Positions 33,967 to 45,562 of a stretch of 64,000 bases of DNA are shown here, piece after piece. Under the pieces are notes generated by a model. That model ran no database searches, had not been told where the DNA came from, and saw only the letters and a list, made by a program, of their open reading frames with translations. The DNA comes from Diplocarpon mali (Eukaryota > Ascomycota > Leotiomycetes > Helotiales > Drepanopezizaceae), in contig JAENRP010000014.1 of the NCBI GenBank assembly GCA_024741835.1, positions 62,640 through 126,639 on the forward strand, read 5' to 3'. The position numbers were made by a program, and so were the translations under genes. The number at the start of each line of letters is the position of its first letter. Position 1 is the first letter of the stretch.

Positions 33967-34329
33967 GACGTTCGATTGCAAGAATATGCGTGGTAAAATT
34001 GAGATAGTTGAACAATGGCGCTGCGTTCTTCGAAATCTTTGTTTGGGCTCCTGGCCCCGAAGAATTGCGTGCTGTCACGCTTTCCGTTGACATTCAGCCT
34101 CGTACATCACAGTAAGTAAGAGTAAGATCTTGGCGCGGCCTTGGTATGACGTTGCAAGGGCGATCCAGGATAGAACTCAACCAGCCGTACGCGTCCCGTA
34201 GCACAATCATTGCATTTGCTTTGTCCTCCAAACCCCCCTTCAATCTTTCGGTTTCTCGGTCCGGCGAACAGTTACGAGTCCCGAATAGCTTCTACTCTCA
34301 AAATATTTGAAGGAAGAACCCCGTCGGCA
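33967..34329. promoter_or_regulatory. Divergent promoter between cysA and the 34.3-kb gene
   Basis: A 363-bp head-to-head interval. ATGACGTTGC at 34146-34155 matches the first seven positions of the palindrome bound by the sulphur regulator Cys3/MetR (ATGRYRYCAT) but not the last three. That is weak evidence that cysA is sulphur-regulated. Confidence 0.4.
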
Positions 34330-35512
34330 ATGTCAGGTCTTGCAGGCTACTTGCTGAACACCTTATCAAACGCCATCTTTGGATCAGAATCAACAACAGA
34401 AGGAGACATGGCAAACTCATTCTACAATTCGGAGAGATACACGCCTTCGACCGAAGACGTCATTTCTGTCAAGAACGACCTGTTCAAGAGGTTTGCGCTT
34501 CCGATAGAGCTTATTGACACCGTCATCGATTTCGCAGAATACTGGCCTCGAACAACGACATGCAGAACAGGGGGAGAGTTCCATGTTCGGTCAGGTAGAC
34601 CAGGCCTCGAGGATCAGTTTATGGCAAGTCACTGTGAGGACGTGCCGAAAAACTTACTGACAACACGTAGCTGAGGTCGTATCCTCTAGGTTACATTCCC
34701 GATGCTGGCACTTCCACAACCTGCCCCATGGCAGCTGGAGGTGCAGCGAGTCAGACCTATCCGACCATCGCCGCTCAGCCATACAATCTCACTTCGAACT
34801 CCTGTTCGCATGATTATCGTGAGAAGATATTCTCTAAATGGGCAGATGCAAGCCAAGTCCGAGGAGAGTACTCATGCAGGAAGATTGTCTTTACTATAGT
34901 CAGTCACGATCAAGGTTGGGGAGGTGGAAGCTCAGACAGGGGCACTTATAAAGGCTCGTTTACTTGGTTCGAAGTTGGCAAGGAGACGATACATCCCTAC
35001 AAAGACAGTGCGTGGTGGCGTCCATTCCTCTTGCTTCGGTGCCATGAGCCAATACCACTAACACTACTTCAGCATCCGTTCCCGGTCCCATGGCCCAAGA
35101 TGTCTGCCCTTTCCCTATGCTCCCCAAACATGGTTCTCCAGAATGGACTGAGGGAAACGAACCTGTCGCTTACACCATTGAAACTATTACTCCGAAAGTC
35201 CACGGATCATCGCCGGATAAATTCGAGCATCCGCTCATGCCAACTATGCAGTGCCTACAAAAGAATCTGACCGCGAGCAAACCATCCAAGGAGCACAAAA
35301 TAGTTTGGTCATGTCTCGACGACGTTGCTGATCCTGACTCAGTCGCGGCAAAGGCCTTGGAGGACCAAGGACGTGGAAGAGGGACTGCAAACGGAGTCTA
35401 CGTGAGGGAGATGAAAGTTGGAGATATTGTGACGGTTTGGGCGAAGGCTAGATTTCCCGGATGGGTCAACGTGGTCGAGAAGGTACAAATTGATATTTAC
35501 TACGCGGTTTGA
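34330..35512 (+). CDS. Conserved fungal protein of unknown function
   Basis: Three exons (34330-34623, 34671-35007, 35073-35512) give 356 aa with all phases consistent. Intron 1 begins GCAAGT in place of GTAAGT: the only usable donor nearby is GC, and it restores the frame FM-LRSYPLGYIPDAG exactly. The central part, KIVFTIVSHDQGWGGG followed by YKGSFTWFEVG, is a signature I recall from uncharacterised fungal proteins, often near F-box-like N-termini. Here the N-terminal LFKRFALPIELIDTVIDFAEYWP resembles such a short helical motif. The C-terminal part GVYVREMKVGDIVTVWAKARFPGWVN looks like a beta-rich domain. No signal peptide or membrane segment. Function unknown. Confidence 0.8.
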
Positions 35513-35972
35513 GGGATCGCTTGGCGAATGAAAGATTAGGCGCTAGGCACGACTTCACGAGGTGTAATGGATAGGCGCAATTTCCAAATGACGAGCGCAA
35601 GATTCTGCCACTTCACATCTTTATCATCAGTCCAGTATTCGCCGAACCATACCGTTTCAAGCATAATTCACTACATTTCATATTCGATCGTAGTTACCAA
35701 GAATTACGAACTTCCGTTTAAAGAAGCCCTGGAGCCTTTTCGCGTTGCTACAGCATAGTAGCCTTTAGCTTGACCAGTTAGACCGTTTCTCTTCGTTGTC
35801 CAGTTGTCTCCGAATTCCGCGTTGTCACTGGGTCGGTCCAATTACCTGCCAAATTTTCGCCATTGTATTTTCCTTGAGAGGAAAATAGAAGAAGCTATTG
35901 CAGAAGACTCGGCCCTGTCCATCTTTCTATGTCCAAAATCTATCGCATCAAAGCTTCTCAGAATACGCCGCC
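35513..35972. other. Convergent intergenic region
   Basis: The 3' flanks of the conserved fungal gene and of the MFS transporter. Nothing else is visible. Confidence 0.6.
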
Positions 35973-37637
35973 TCAATATGTAGTGCCGGCCTTAGCCCTT
36001 AGCCTCGCGCCGTTTTTCCAAAGCCACCACGGAAGTGGAATACCTAGCATCAACCCCAACAAGGCCAGCAGACTATTCGACCATCCATATCCCAGGACGT
36101 TATACATTGTTGGAGCGAATAATGGGAAACAGAACGCCGTCAAGCTCTTGACGAACTGAGTAGCAGCCATAGCACTAGACGTATGTTCGGGGTAGGCTTC
36201 GATCACATAGCCCGTCACTGCAACTTCACGTTAGCTAATTTCCTCCTGAGCAGAGCCAGGCTTGATATTGAGAACGGCTCTTTTTTTTTTTTTTCAGAGG
36301 CAGCTTACTTGGTGGACCGCCTAGCTGTAACCCAAACAGCAATACGAAGACTCCAACGTCAACCACAGCCCAATGCAAATGGTACTCCGCCGTCCACCCA
36401 TAAATCAACATTCCAACTGAACCAATCACACATCCCGGAAACACAAGGGGGATTCTAGACTCAGGCGCTGGGTTCTCTCTCTTGGCCCTCTTCCAAAGGT
36501 AATCCATCATCATGCCTCCTATTTGCGAAGCAACCAACTCACCCATCGACACAGCGATATAATGCAACCCGCTGATCTCTACCGACTGTCCATAGCGATC
36601 CTTCCACAAATCCGAGAAGGTTGATAGAACGATGTAAAGAATTCCGTAGTCGAAGCCGTAGATGACAGCTTGGATCTGTATGATGGGGTGGAAGAGCAGG
36701 AGGCGGATCGGACGGGTAAGGGCTTTACTGATGATACGCAGCCTCGACCTGTCGCCATCAAGAAGCGAGTTCAGTGTGTAGTATGCTGCGATACCTGTCT
36801 CTTTGCGCAGAAGAGCGGCACGTTTGCGAAGGATCAGAGCCCCGGATGTCTCCTGGAAGCTGAAGAAGGACACAGTGATCATGGCTGCTTGGAAGATTGA
36901 CGTGGACCAGAACATCCAGCGCCATGTTGAGTTTTCCGCTATGAATCCGCCGATGATGGGGCCTATAGTTTGTTCCTATTCAGAAAACCATCTTGTTCGT
37001 CTGCGGACTCGGGCAACCTACCGACGGCTACGGCGAGCAATGGGATGAGCAGATACGCGCCTGTAGACTTTCCTCTCTCTTCTGGTCTCCATAGATCCCC
37101 AAGAACACCACCAGCAAGTGCATATATAGCGCTAGCTCCAAACCCCGCCAAGAACCGCGCCGCAATGAGCGTTCCCTTCGTCTCGGCAAACCCGCACACG
37201 ATATTCCAGACCAAGAACCACACATTAGAACTATGCAGTACAAAGCTCCTCCCGTATATCTCTGACAGAGGTCCAATGAACAATGGTCCGAAGGCCGTAG
37301 CGAGGAGGTAGATAGACATCGACATCGCAGCCTCGGTGGGACTCATGGCCAGCTCTTTCGCGATGGTTGTCAATGCTGGTGCCATGATGGTGGAAACCAT
37401 GATGCGGTTGAATCCTGTGGCGGAAAGGACGTCTGTCACCAACCATTTGCGGCTTGTAGGCCAATCTAGGGGGTTCTCGGCGTCGTAAGGTTGGGCGAAG
37501 GCCACGAGGAAGGGATCGGTGTCCGATCTTTTGGCGATGATGGTGTTGGCTGGAGTAGATTTTGAGACCTGGGCGAGTTCTACATCCGTAGTTTCACCCG
37601 CTATCACGACGTTCTCGGGCGATTTGGAAGTTGCCAT
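35973..37637 (-). CDS. MFS drug:H+ antiporter (DHA1-type) transporter
   Basis: A 504-aa, 12-helix major facilitator. Exons 37637-37022, 36962-36309 and 36217-35973 are in phase. The N-terminal cytosolic tail leads into YDAENPLDWPTSRKWL, the usual start of fungal DHA1 exporters. FIGPLSEIYGRSFVL is the loop 2-3 signature (G-x-L-x-x-x-x-G-R), and WRPEERGKSTGAYLLIPLL precedes helix 5. A short loop GGPPMTGYVIEAYPEHTSSAM at the last junction matches the helix-11 region of polyamine/multidrug exporters. The substrate is not predictable. The second intron carries a 14-base homopolymer (T on the plus strand, 36281-36294) near its donor. No biosynthetic genes are adjacent, so general detoxification is the simplest role. 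Confidence 0.92.
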
Positions 37638-39883
37638 GCTTGGGTTAGATGTCAACATTTAAGCGAGAAAATTGTGGAGAAAACGGGGGGGGGGGCGACG
37701 GATAGGAGGAAAGGTGCTTTGAAGCCAAAAGAGCTTCGAGATATCGGGAAGAGGTTACGGATACTTGGTAGAGCGATTCTCTTCTTCGCTCCAAAGTTTG
37801 GCCATTGCGAAGATCCAGTGCTTTGTACGCAGCAAGCTGGATGCGGACACCAGCAGCTCCGTGACTGAAGAAGCGAACTCCGAGCCTCTGCCGGGCAACA
37901 GACTCATGGCCACCCCAATCGGAATGGAAGTTTCCTAGCCAAAATGGTCTATCAGCCGGTCCGCCTCCTCTTTCGCCGGCGACAATGTCAAGCCACATCA
38001 TGTCACATCATCCCACATGAGCTCAAGGGCCAGCCAAGATTGAGATTGAGGTTATCTATGGATCTGATTATGCAGCCTGGCCATGTAGGTGGGCCGGTGT
38101 GGAGCACCGGCCTGATACTTTTGATCCCGTAGCGTTCACAGCCGGTTTTGATGCCGATTAATATGGCGGTCCTGAGCTCACTCTTTTGCTGCAAGGCATG
38201 CAGGTGAAATTGAGAGGGATTGCGACGACCCTTTCTCTAGGACCCAGTCCTCGTATATGCACAACTTCCGCTGCAGAGGCTTATGACACCTTGGTTCCTT
38301 GCACAATACGAGGTATTCTAACTTGTACATATATATTACTCCCTGCTCTCGGGAGATTATAGGACGAGAAGAAAAATACTGATTTGCTCACTTTTCATGC
38401 CCGGAAGATAATCTGTACGCGCTTCATCCCACTAGATCGAAGGCTGGACTCCTTCGTAAAGAGGCGTACGAAGTTCAGGGGTTCCTACAAGGGTTTCGTT
38501 CCAGTCAATCACTGTAAAAATGACTGAGCATTGCCTGGAAAAACCACTACGCAAATACTGCAAAATCCGCAGCTAACTTACAGTACTCGGCTTTATAATG
38601 TGCCTATTTTAAACATTTCAGAACTGCCATACTCGCGTAGTATAAGTGGAAAGTTATGCATAATCCTACTTTTTTTTTTTGGCTTAACGGTTCCGATGAT
38701 CTACAACCGATAGTTCGTTTCTGGTTGCTTACTTCCGATAGCCTCTGTACTAGCCTACTCTTATAAATGCGGTGTGCATCCTGCTTCAAGTATTGATTCG
38801 AAAGAGGTATCGATTAGAAATTGCCGAATTAACAGGAGCATTGAGTCGGAAAGGGTGTAAAATCGAAAGAAACACTAAGTCGAAAGAGTTATCGTAAAAC
38901 CTTGAGGAATTTGGTAATATTTACAAATACTATATGTATTTTACCTTTAGAGAGTAGATCTTGTAAAAAAGCCATCTGCCGATTGACAGGTAAAAATGCT
39001 CTGCTCTGTGAATGTTTCGAAAATTCCAAACGTAGACATGGTCCGCTTGACGGTTAATCATAAACGAAATACAGCCTTCCGAGGCCGGTGATTCACAACT
39101 TCCTATTGATTGTTCAGTCTTTTCCCCAACGGACCTGACTATAATGCACCTTCGTTGCCCTTCGGAAGCATTCCTCTCTCTTTTCCTCTTCCCACCAATT
39201 TTTTTTTAAACCCGTACCGCATCAACCACATCCATAGAAGTCAACCCCAACCGCCTATCAGAACATCCGAAACCCTTCTTATCCTGATCGTATTCACAGC
39301 TCCCAAACATAATTGTTCACATTACGTCTGCCCTGGCTGTCTCAAATGTTTCTTCGTCAGAAATGAGTTTTGAGGGCACTTTAATAATTCGCATGCAGAT
39401 ATACATGTTCTAGATAACTGTGGGAGAGGCGAGTTGAAAAGTAGGGACGAAGATGGAAGTGAAGAGAGTGGTAATGAAGCTGATGATGGTAATTGTGGAG
39501 AGAAGATTTAGTAGATATAAAGGGGATTGGAGGTGTTGGATCTCAGGCAGCCGTCTCATTGAATCTCGAGAGCTATGGGACTTTTCCACAACACAAGTGA
39601 CCTTGCTGTGCGTGTCTGGGACTGAAAATTTGCTGTAGAATGCCGCCGGGCCAGTCCTCCATGGATCCAAAGACAATGAGCGACGAGGGAACAAGATAAA
39701 AGACCACAGAGGTATTGATCCTTGCGAGCGAACTGGAGTCGCTTATATTTGATCGAAGCTAAGGTCAATACACCGTTGTGATTTTTCTAATGCTTTATAA
39801 CTTGACGCCCATGATGCTTCCTGTATTCCTCACTTTCGTTTTCTCGTTTCTCATCATCTCATGCCCTATAGGCCTGCCTACCT
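37638..39883. other. Intergenic 2.2 kb with degenerate 17-bp repeat, no gene seen
   Basis: Contains the MFS promoter, with an 11-G run at 37685-37695 just upstream of the start, and the SKI2 3' flank. A degenerate repeat lies at 38798-38896. A minus-strand frame at 39410-39694 has a hydrophobic end but no support, and I leave it uncalled. Confidence 0.5.
38798..38896. repeat. Degenerate tandem repeat with 17-bp period
   Basis: Units beginning TCGAAAG or close variants start at 38798, 38815, 38846, 38863 and 38880. The steps between 38798 and 38815 and between 38846, 38863 and 38880 are each 17 bp. The first and last share TCGAAAGAG-N-TATCG. Intermediate units are heavily mutated. Confidence 0.55.
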
Positions 39884-42800
39884 TCACATATATAAACTGG
39901 CGACAGCTGTGATGTCCCGTTTTATCATCTCTTGACAGGTCTGCATCTTGGTAAAGAGCTCTGGATCTCCAATGATCCTCGCCGCGTTCTTGACCTCGCG
40001 GCACGTTTCATCTAGTCTCGTGATGACTCTGACGATAGTACCTTCTAGAACATCCGTCAGGTCCGTAATATTCTTGAAACTCATCCCACGGGCCCATTCG
40101 TATACCACTTCCATCAGTCCAAACCTGGGCCGAGAAACGAAATCATTCGAGTCGTCTGCAGACAGGATGACTTGGTGGTAGGTTTGGCGCTCATTGACCT
40201 TTTCAGATATTTCTATGATAGTCTTCATGCCGCGTTCGAGATTGCCCGTCAGTTTGGGAACGGTGTCGGTCTTCTCCTGAAACACGAAAGCAGAGAGAAG
40301 CGCGACGATCTCGGCAGGTTCATAGGGTGCGAGGACATTGTCCAGGATCAGTTCTGTGAGGACCAGCTCATCGGCGGAGTGAATCTCACAAGCTACCTTA
40401 CCCTTGAGTTGGACACGGGTATTGTTATCTACAAATTCTAGATCCTTGAGCACTTGGATGCGTTGCTCGTAATCGGGTAGCAACTGAAGATTTTGGTCCG
40501 ACATCAATTGGCGAAGCTGAGAGATATTTTCCTGGATGATCCATTGATCATGGCACATTGCGAACTGTTTCTTATCAGCCAAAGAACTAGGAGGTTTGAG
40601 AATCCTACATGTTTTATAAATTGAGGACATTTTAGACACACAGACTTCTGGGCAATGGTAGCTTCGTCGGTCCGCTTCGAGAGGTTGTCCCGCAACTGCA
40701 TGTCTTTGAGCCTCGTCCAATCCAATTCGTTCCACTCATCTTTCTCCCAAGATTGACAAAGTCGTGAAAGTTGTTCTTTTGCTTGCTGATACACATCGCC
40801 ACTCGCGAAGATGTCGGGTATAATGCCTTTAACGATGGTGTTCGTAACGCATTCCACATCAGCAACAAGTATTTGCAAAGCTTTGGTCTGGACCTGCTTC
40901 TTGGCCTGGGGCAGTTTCGTGAATAGCTTCCTGAACTTTGGTAAGTATGGGAGCAGATCTGTAGAGTCTCTTTGGTCTCTCTGAGTCTTGATTTCCAAGA
41001 CATGGACAGTTGGAGCCGGGCCACCTGTAGCACCTTCACGAAGAAGGATACCAGGTGTCCGGATCCCATCCCTGTTATAGACTATCAATCGCTTTGCAGA
41101 GAACATCCGCCGTCCAACGGGCGTAGCAAGGAGACCTAGATGCAAGTCAAGAGTGAGTTGTCTGACGTTTTGCACAGCTTGATGGCAAGCCTCCAAGTCC
41201 GCATCACAAATATCGCAAGGTTCCCGCTTAATCTTAGCCAAATCGGCTTCGGAGACTTTGACAGCTTTCTCGTGCTCGGGCAAAAGTTGCTGGGTGGCAT
41301 GCTCACTGAAACTCCGCTTTATCATCTCCTCGATCTTGAGTGCTTCAACACGAAGCAGATTCAGAATCATGTTGTACGTTAATCTGAATTGCGACCGGAG
41401 CTTGGAGGGATCGCCAAGAATCATCTGCCGCAACTCGCTCACAGGAGGTGCTTCTCCTCCCCCGGGAGCGACGATGATCACTGACCCAACAGGATCCAGA
41501 CCTCTCCGACCAGCTCTTCCTGCCATCTGGGTATACTCTCCAGGTAGCAAGTTACGGAACGAGTGGCCATCATGCTTACGATATCCGGAGAAGACGACAG
41601 TCCGAGTCGGTAAGTTGAGACCCATAGCAAAAGTTTCCGTTGCGAAGAGAACCTTTACCAAAGTCTGTGCAAAGAGCATTTCCACAACTTCCTTGACGAT
41701 GGGGAGCATACCGCCATGATGGACAGCAATACCTCGACCGAGCATGTCCCGCAAGCGAACGATCTGTGGTAACACACGATCTTCTGGTTTCAGTCTTGCG
41801 ATCGACTTTTCGATGATCATGTGGATCGCACTCTTTTCGGTCGCGGAGCAGAAGTCCTGATTGCTGAGTGCATCTGCATTTTCCTCGCACCGCTTTTTTG
41901 AGAAGACGAATATGCAGGCTGGGAGCAGAGACTCTTTCTTGAGAAATTGGACAAGATGGACCCAGAGGGTCTTATCTTGAGCAGCAGACGTCCGGCCGCC
42001 AGGTCTGCCCCCTCTTCCCATATGGCCAGGGGCATGGCTTGCGCGAGGAGGCCCTCCTCGCCCTCGTTGAGGCGCACCTCCACGCTGGCCGCCTCCCCTT
42101 TGGTTCCCGCCTCGTTGATTCTGACCTTTGCCTCCTCGTGTATTCCCTCCTCCACGAGGATTAGCCTCTGCTGGAGGGAGAGCCTTGACTTTATTCTTGC
42201 CAGATAAGACATCATTCGCGTCCTTCCAGCCCTTTTCAAGAAACCTCTTCTCCGCGTCCACGATTTTGTAGATACCTTTCTCCGCCCAGATATAATGCTC
42301 AAGCGGTACTGGGCGCTTTGGTGTCGAAATGACATAGATGTCCTTTTTCTTCGTTCGCCCAACCCAAGAGGCAAATTCGTACGTATTCGGTACCGTGGCG
42401 GAAAGAAGAATCAGAGTGACATGCTCTGGTAACATGATGATTACTTCTTCCCAGACCACACCTCGCTCCAGATCATTCACATAGTGTACTTCGTCAAAAA
42501 TGACAAATTCAACATCTCTGATAAGATCTGCTCCCCTGTAAAGCATACTACGTAGAATCTCCGTCGTCATGATAAGACAGCTTGCTTCGGGTGCAATTTG
42601 TACATCGCCTGTAAGAATTCCAACTTCGTCAAAGATCTGTCTAAAGTCCCTGAACTTCTGATTGCTCAAGGCCTTGATTGGGGATGTGTAGATTGCCTTC
42701 GTCATGTGCTTCGCAGCGAGAGCAATGGCATATTCGGCAACTACTGTCTTACCGGCAGACGTATGCGCTGCAACGAATACCGAATCGCCGTTCTCGAGAT

Positions 42801-43826
42801 GGTAGACTGCCTCTTTCTGGAAAGTGTCGAGTTCAAAAGGCCATTCTCTGGCCATATCGGGCACCAGCTCCCTGAAATTAGTAATGTCTTTTTTGATATC
42901 CACCATATGAGCCCATTCCCTGCCTCCTCTCTTTGAACTTGATGCAGCAAGTACTCCATGAGGTTCCAAAGCCGGAAATTCAACTGGTAGCAGAGAGTCA
43001 ATATCGTCTTCCCCGTCTTCTTCAGAAGCATCGTCCGAATCCCCAGAGCAAATACTATTCTCTTTCTCCAGTGGTAGCTCAACGTCGGGCTCCTCGTCCA
43101 AAACTCCCAGGACTTCGTTCGCCTCTTTCTCATCCCCGTCCGATGTCTTCTTCTTTTCAAAATTGAGTCCTCTCTTTAACCCAGGTGCAATCTCCAGTAG
43201 GCCTCCATCTCCAAGGTTAATTACCCTCGCTAGCTTGCCCATTGCGCCAATACTAACCAGATCATCGTTTCCACTCTTCAAAGCTTGATCGTCCAACGCA
43301 GCTGCAGCTTCCACCCCTTCCAGTCCACCTGGCGCGAAAGGGAAGAATCCTGCAGCACCCCGCACGAAGTCCGCTTTGTTGGCTGGCTTGCGCAGGAACG
43401 AAGTACTATTTTTTGCCGTGGCGCTATTTGCCGGGACTGTAACCTCCTTGTAACCCGTCACTCTACCAGAGAGGCCTTCACGCGTAAAGCGGGTTATCGT
43501 CCGGGTTTGAGTGGGTGCGATTTTGAAAAGAGCAGTGTAGTCTGTTGGAGCTTCCCATCTCCTTGGCCACGATTAGATATGTCTAATAGCACGCATATGA
43601 ATCAGACTTACTGCTGAAGTTTATTGAGCCATTCAGCAGAAAAGGAGGTAGAAGGTGTCAGGAAGTTTTGCTCTAATTCACGCCTGAGGTCCTCTGGAGA
43701 CTGCGTCGCACGTTTCCGGGGACGCTGCTCTTCAAGAATGTGGTCTATCCAATCGTCTGCTGTATCTTCTGTGTTAGAAACTGATAGATGCACTTTTTCC
43801 AGAGCATCGGCAAGACTTTCTGCCAT
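39884..43826 (-). CDS. SKI2: Ski2-type DExH RNA helicase of the Ski complex
   Basis: A 1282-aa helicase that feeds mRNA into the cytoplasmic exosome for 3'-5' decay. Exons are 43826-43612, 43561-40609 and 40564-39884. The N-terminal Ski2 arm (LEQNFLTPSTSFSAEWLNKLQQ, RWEAPTDY) comes first, then an acidic linker. The RecA-like core has Walker A AAHTSAGKT near residue 340, box FDEVHYVND, motif III SATVPN and motif VI QMAGRAGRRG. Between the two RecA domains lies an insertion of about 60 residues full of RGG repeats (about residues 560-620). The C-terminal rRNA-processing-arch and DSHCT domains end VASLYM. The third exon is joined by a 44-bp intron at KH-FAMCHDQW. The length matches yeast Ski2 closely. 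Confidence 0.96.
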
Positions 43827-44130
43827 CTTTGCTGACCTCAGCAAAGGTTATAGAAAATCGAATGTTGTTACCCTGTTCCTGCAGGACTGGTGCACGAAAT
43901 GTGTTGATAATCACCAAAATGCCGTCCCGCCAAGACAAGGCTGTAAAATCGCCCCGCCCCCACCATAAGGCATAATACTTATCACCTCAGAGCTTTAACC
44001 CGATTAGATGCTCAATTATTCCATTACTTTGTCACGGCTCATTAATTGCTAATCCAGAATACTCTTTTGCTAAGCCTTCCAATTGGAGTCCATTCGGCTC
44101 ATAACGCCAGCCCTCCCCTCCTGGACCCAA
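43827..44130. other. Intergenic, SKI2 promoter and CSM3 3' flank
   Basis: A 304-bp gap between two minus-strand genes. It must hold the SKI2 promoter. I see no distinctive element. Confidence 0.55.
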
Positions 44131-45297
44131 TTACCACATGTCATCCATATCCGCCATAGCTTCCATTTCATCGTGAAATTCACCATGTAGAACGGGTGGT
44201 CTGCTGGCAGGAGCGCGTTTATCAGCGGCAGCTCTCAGCATCTCTTCTTCTGCCAACAGAGCATCGAGATCGTCATCTTCAGTACTATTGTTAACCGGCT
44301 TACTGTGGAAAGTAGCAGGCTTATTGACTTTGGTCACAGTTTCAGATTGTTCTGCCTCTGCCTCTGCCATCAAAGCATCCAGTTCATCGTCGTCCGGTCC
44401 ATCTTGCACAATTTCCTTGGCTGGTGCGAAAATACTAGTTCGTGTTCCGCCTAATAAGAAATCGTGCTGTTCGGTGCTATCCACTGGTCTCTGTGTTAAT
44501 GCTCTTGGTGTAGCGCCATACAGGTCTTCATCCATCTCAGTATCTGCGCCATTACTATCGTTTGGTACTGGCGTCTTCGGTCGCCCAGCGGCTGTTGTCT
44601 CAAATATTGGCGCAACTCTTGAGCTGGTGTTTTCTCGTCCGTCATCCTCTATTGATGGAAGCGTGGGCTCATCAAATAAGGAGTCTTCGTGTACTGTCTG
44701 TGGTTTGCCTTCATTGATCCATTCCATTCTCATCATCTGTATCCGTTTCTTGTGACCCATCTTCTCCACCATTCTCAGTGCGTCGAGGAATCTAGCTTTC
44801 GGGAACAAGTCGTCAAGCCAGATTTGGTACATGGATAGAAGCCTTTCCGCATCAGAATACTATATGTACATTAGCTACGTCCGGACGGGTATTGTAAACA
44901 TGTAGCTCTAACCTCATGGCCTTTGCCCTTAAACTTCAGATGGTGTTTGGCTCTATTTCGCAACTTGGGTATTCCATTCGAGGACAATAATCTTGGGACT
45001 CATTAGTACACATTGATATTATTTCAAATCCACAAACCTATTTTCATCCAGCTTAACACGAGGGGCTCTTGGTTTCCTGGTAACCTCAACCGCATCATCA
45101 ATTCCGAGAACATCTCCACCTTTGGATTTGACTTCTGCTTCTTTCATACGTTGTCTCTCCTTGTCTTCAATATAATTTTCGCTGAAAGGATCCTCGTGAT
45201 CGTTCATGTTAGCGTCATAGTCGAACAAATCATCAAATTCGTCCCCTCCACCGGCTGAAGGCTCCTCGGTGTGAAGAGGTCGGGAATTATTTGACAT
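44131..45297 (-). CDS. CSM3: Replication fork protection complex subunit Csm3 (Swi3/TIPIN)
   Basis: A 355-aa partner of Tof1 that stabilises paused replication forks. Exons 45297-45038, 44991-44913 and 44859-44131 are in phase; intron 1 has a textbook TACTAAT branch point. The acidic N-terminus (DEFDDLFDYDANMNDHED) is followed by the Swi3 domain at about residues 80-170: PRVKLDENR then LLSSNGIPKLRNRAKHHLKF, KGKGHEYSDAERLLSMYQ and WLDDLFPKARFLDALRMVEK. The rest is acidic and disordered, with two repeats of the DDDELDALMAEAE / DDDLDALLAEEE type that may be RPA- or partner-binding helices. Head-to-head with the complex I gene. Confidence 0.93.
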
Positions 45298-45562
45298 GTT
45301 GGAAATCAAAATTAGCGGGTCGCAATTACTGTTATAATATGCGGTTTCGTGTTCAAAATTCACGGAATGCTCAAATGTTAGTTGGTGTACGAATACTTTG
45401 TACGCAAATCGCGTCCTTCCGGGGGAGACGCGTTCCTAAAACCGCGTCTTTGGTACGTTTGAGCCCCCGTTGCTAGCACTATCTATCCTCGAGCTCTAAG
45501 GCACATCCGCAACCATCCATCAAGAGCAGAACGCCAATTGGGCCCCCCACCACGCCTTCAAG
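45298..45562. promoter_or_regulatory. Bidirectional promoter CSM3 / complex I 21 kDa subunit
   Basis: A 265-bp head-to-head interval with no clear TATA box. Two paired CGCGTC-like segments near 45408 and 45430 are possible MCB (MluI cell-cycle box)-like sites, which would suit a replication gene such as CSM3; this is tentative. Confidence 0.45.

Noticed and set aside
33967..33981. Extension of cysA to 33981
   Set aside because: That codon is TTG; the first ATG is at 33966 and begins a good mitochondrial presequence.
34624..34640. GTGAGG at 34634 as donor for intron 1 of the unknown gene
   Set aside because: It joins the next exon in a frame that meets a stop after about 45 codons and loses the conserved SHDQGWGG region.
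39410..39694. Minus-strand frame with a hydrophobic C-terminus
   Set aside because: No ATG-supported structure, no similarity, and it lies in the SKI2 3' flank.
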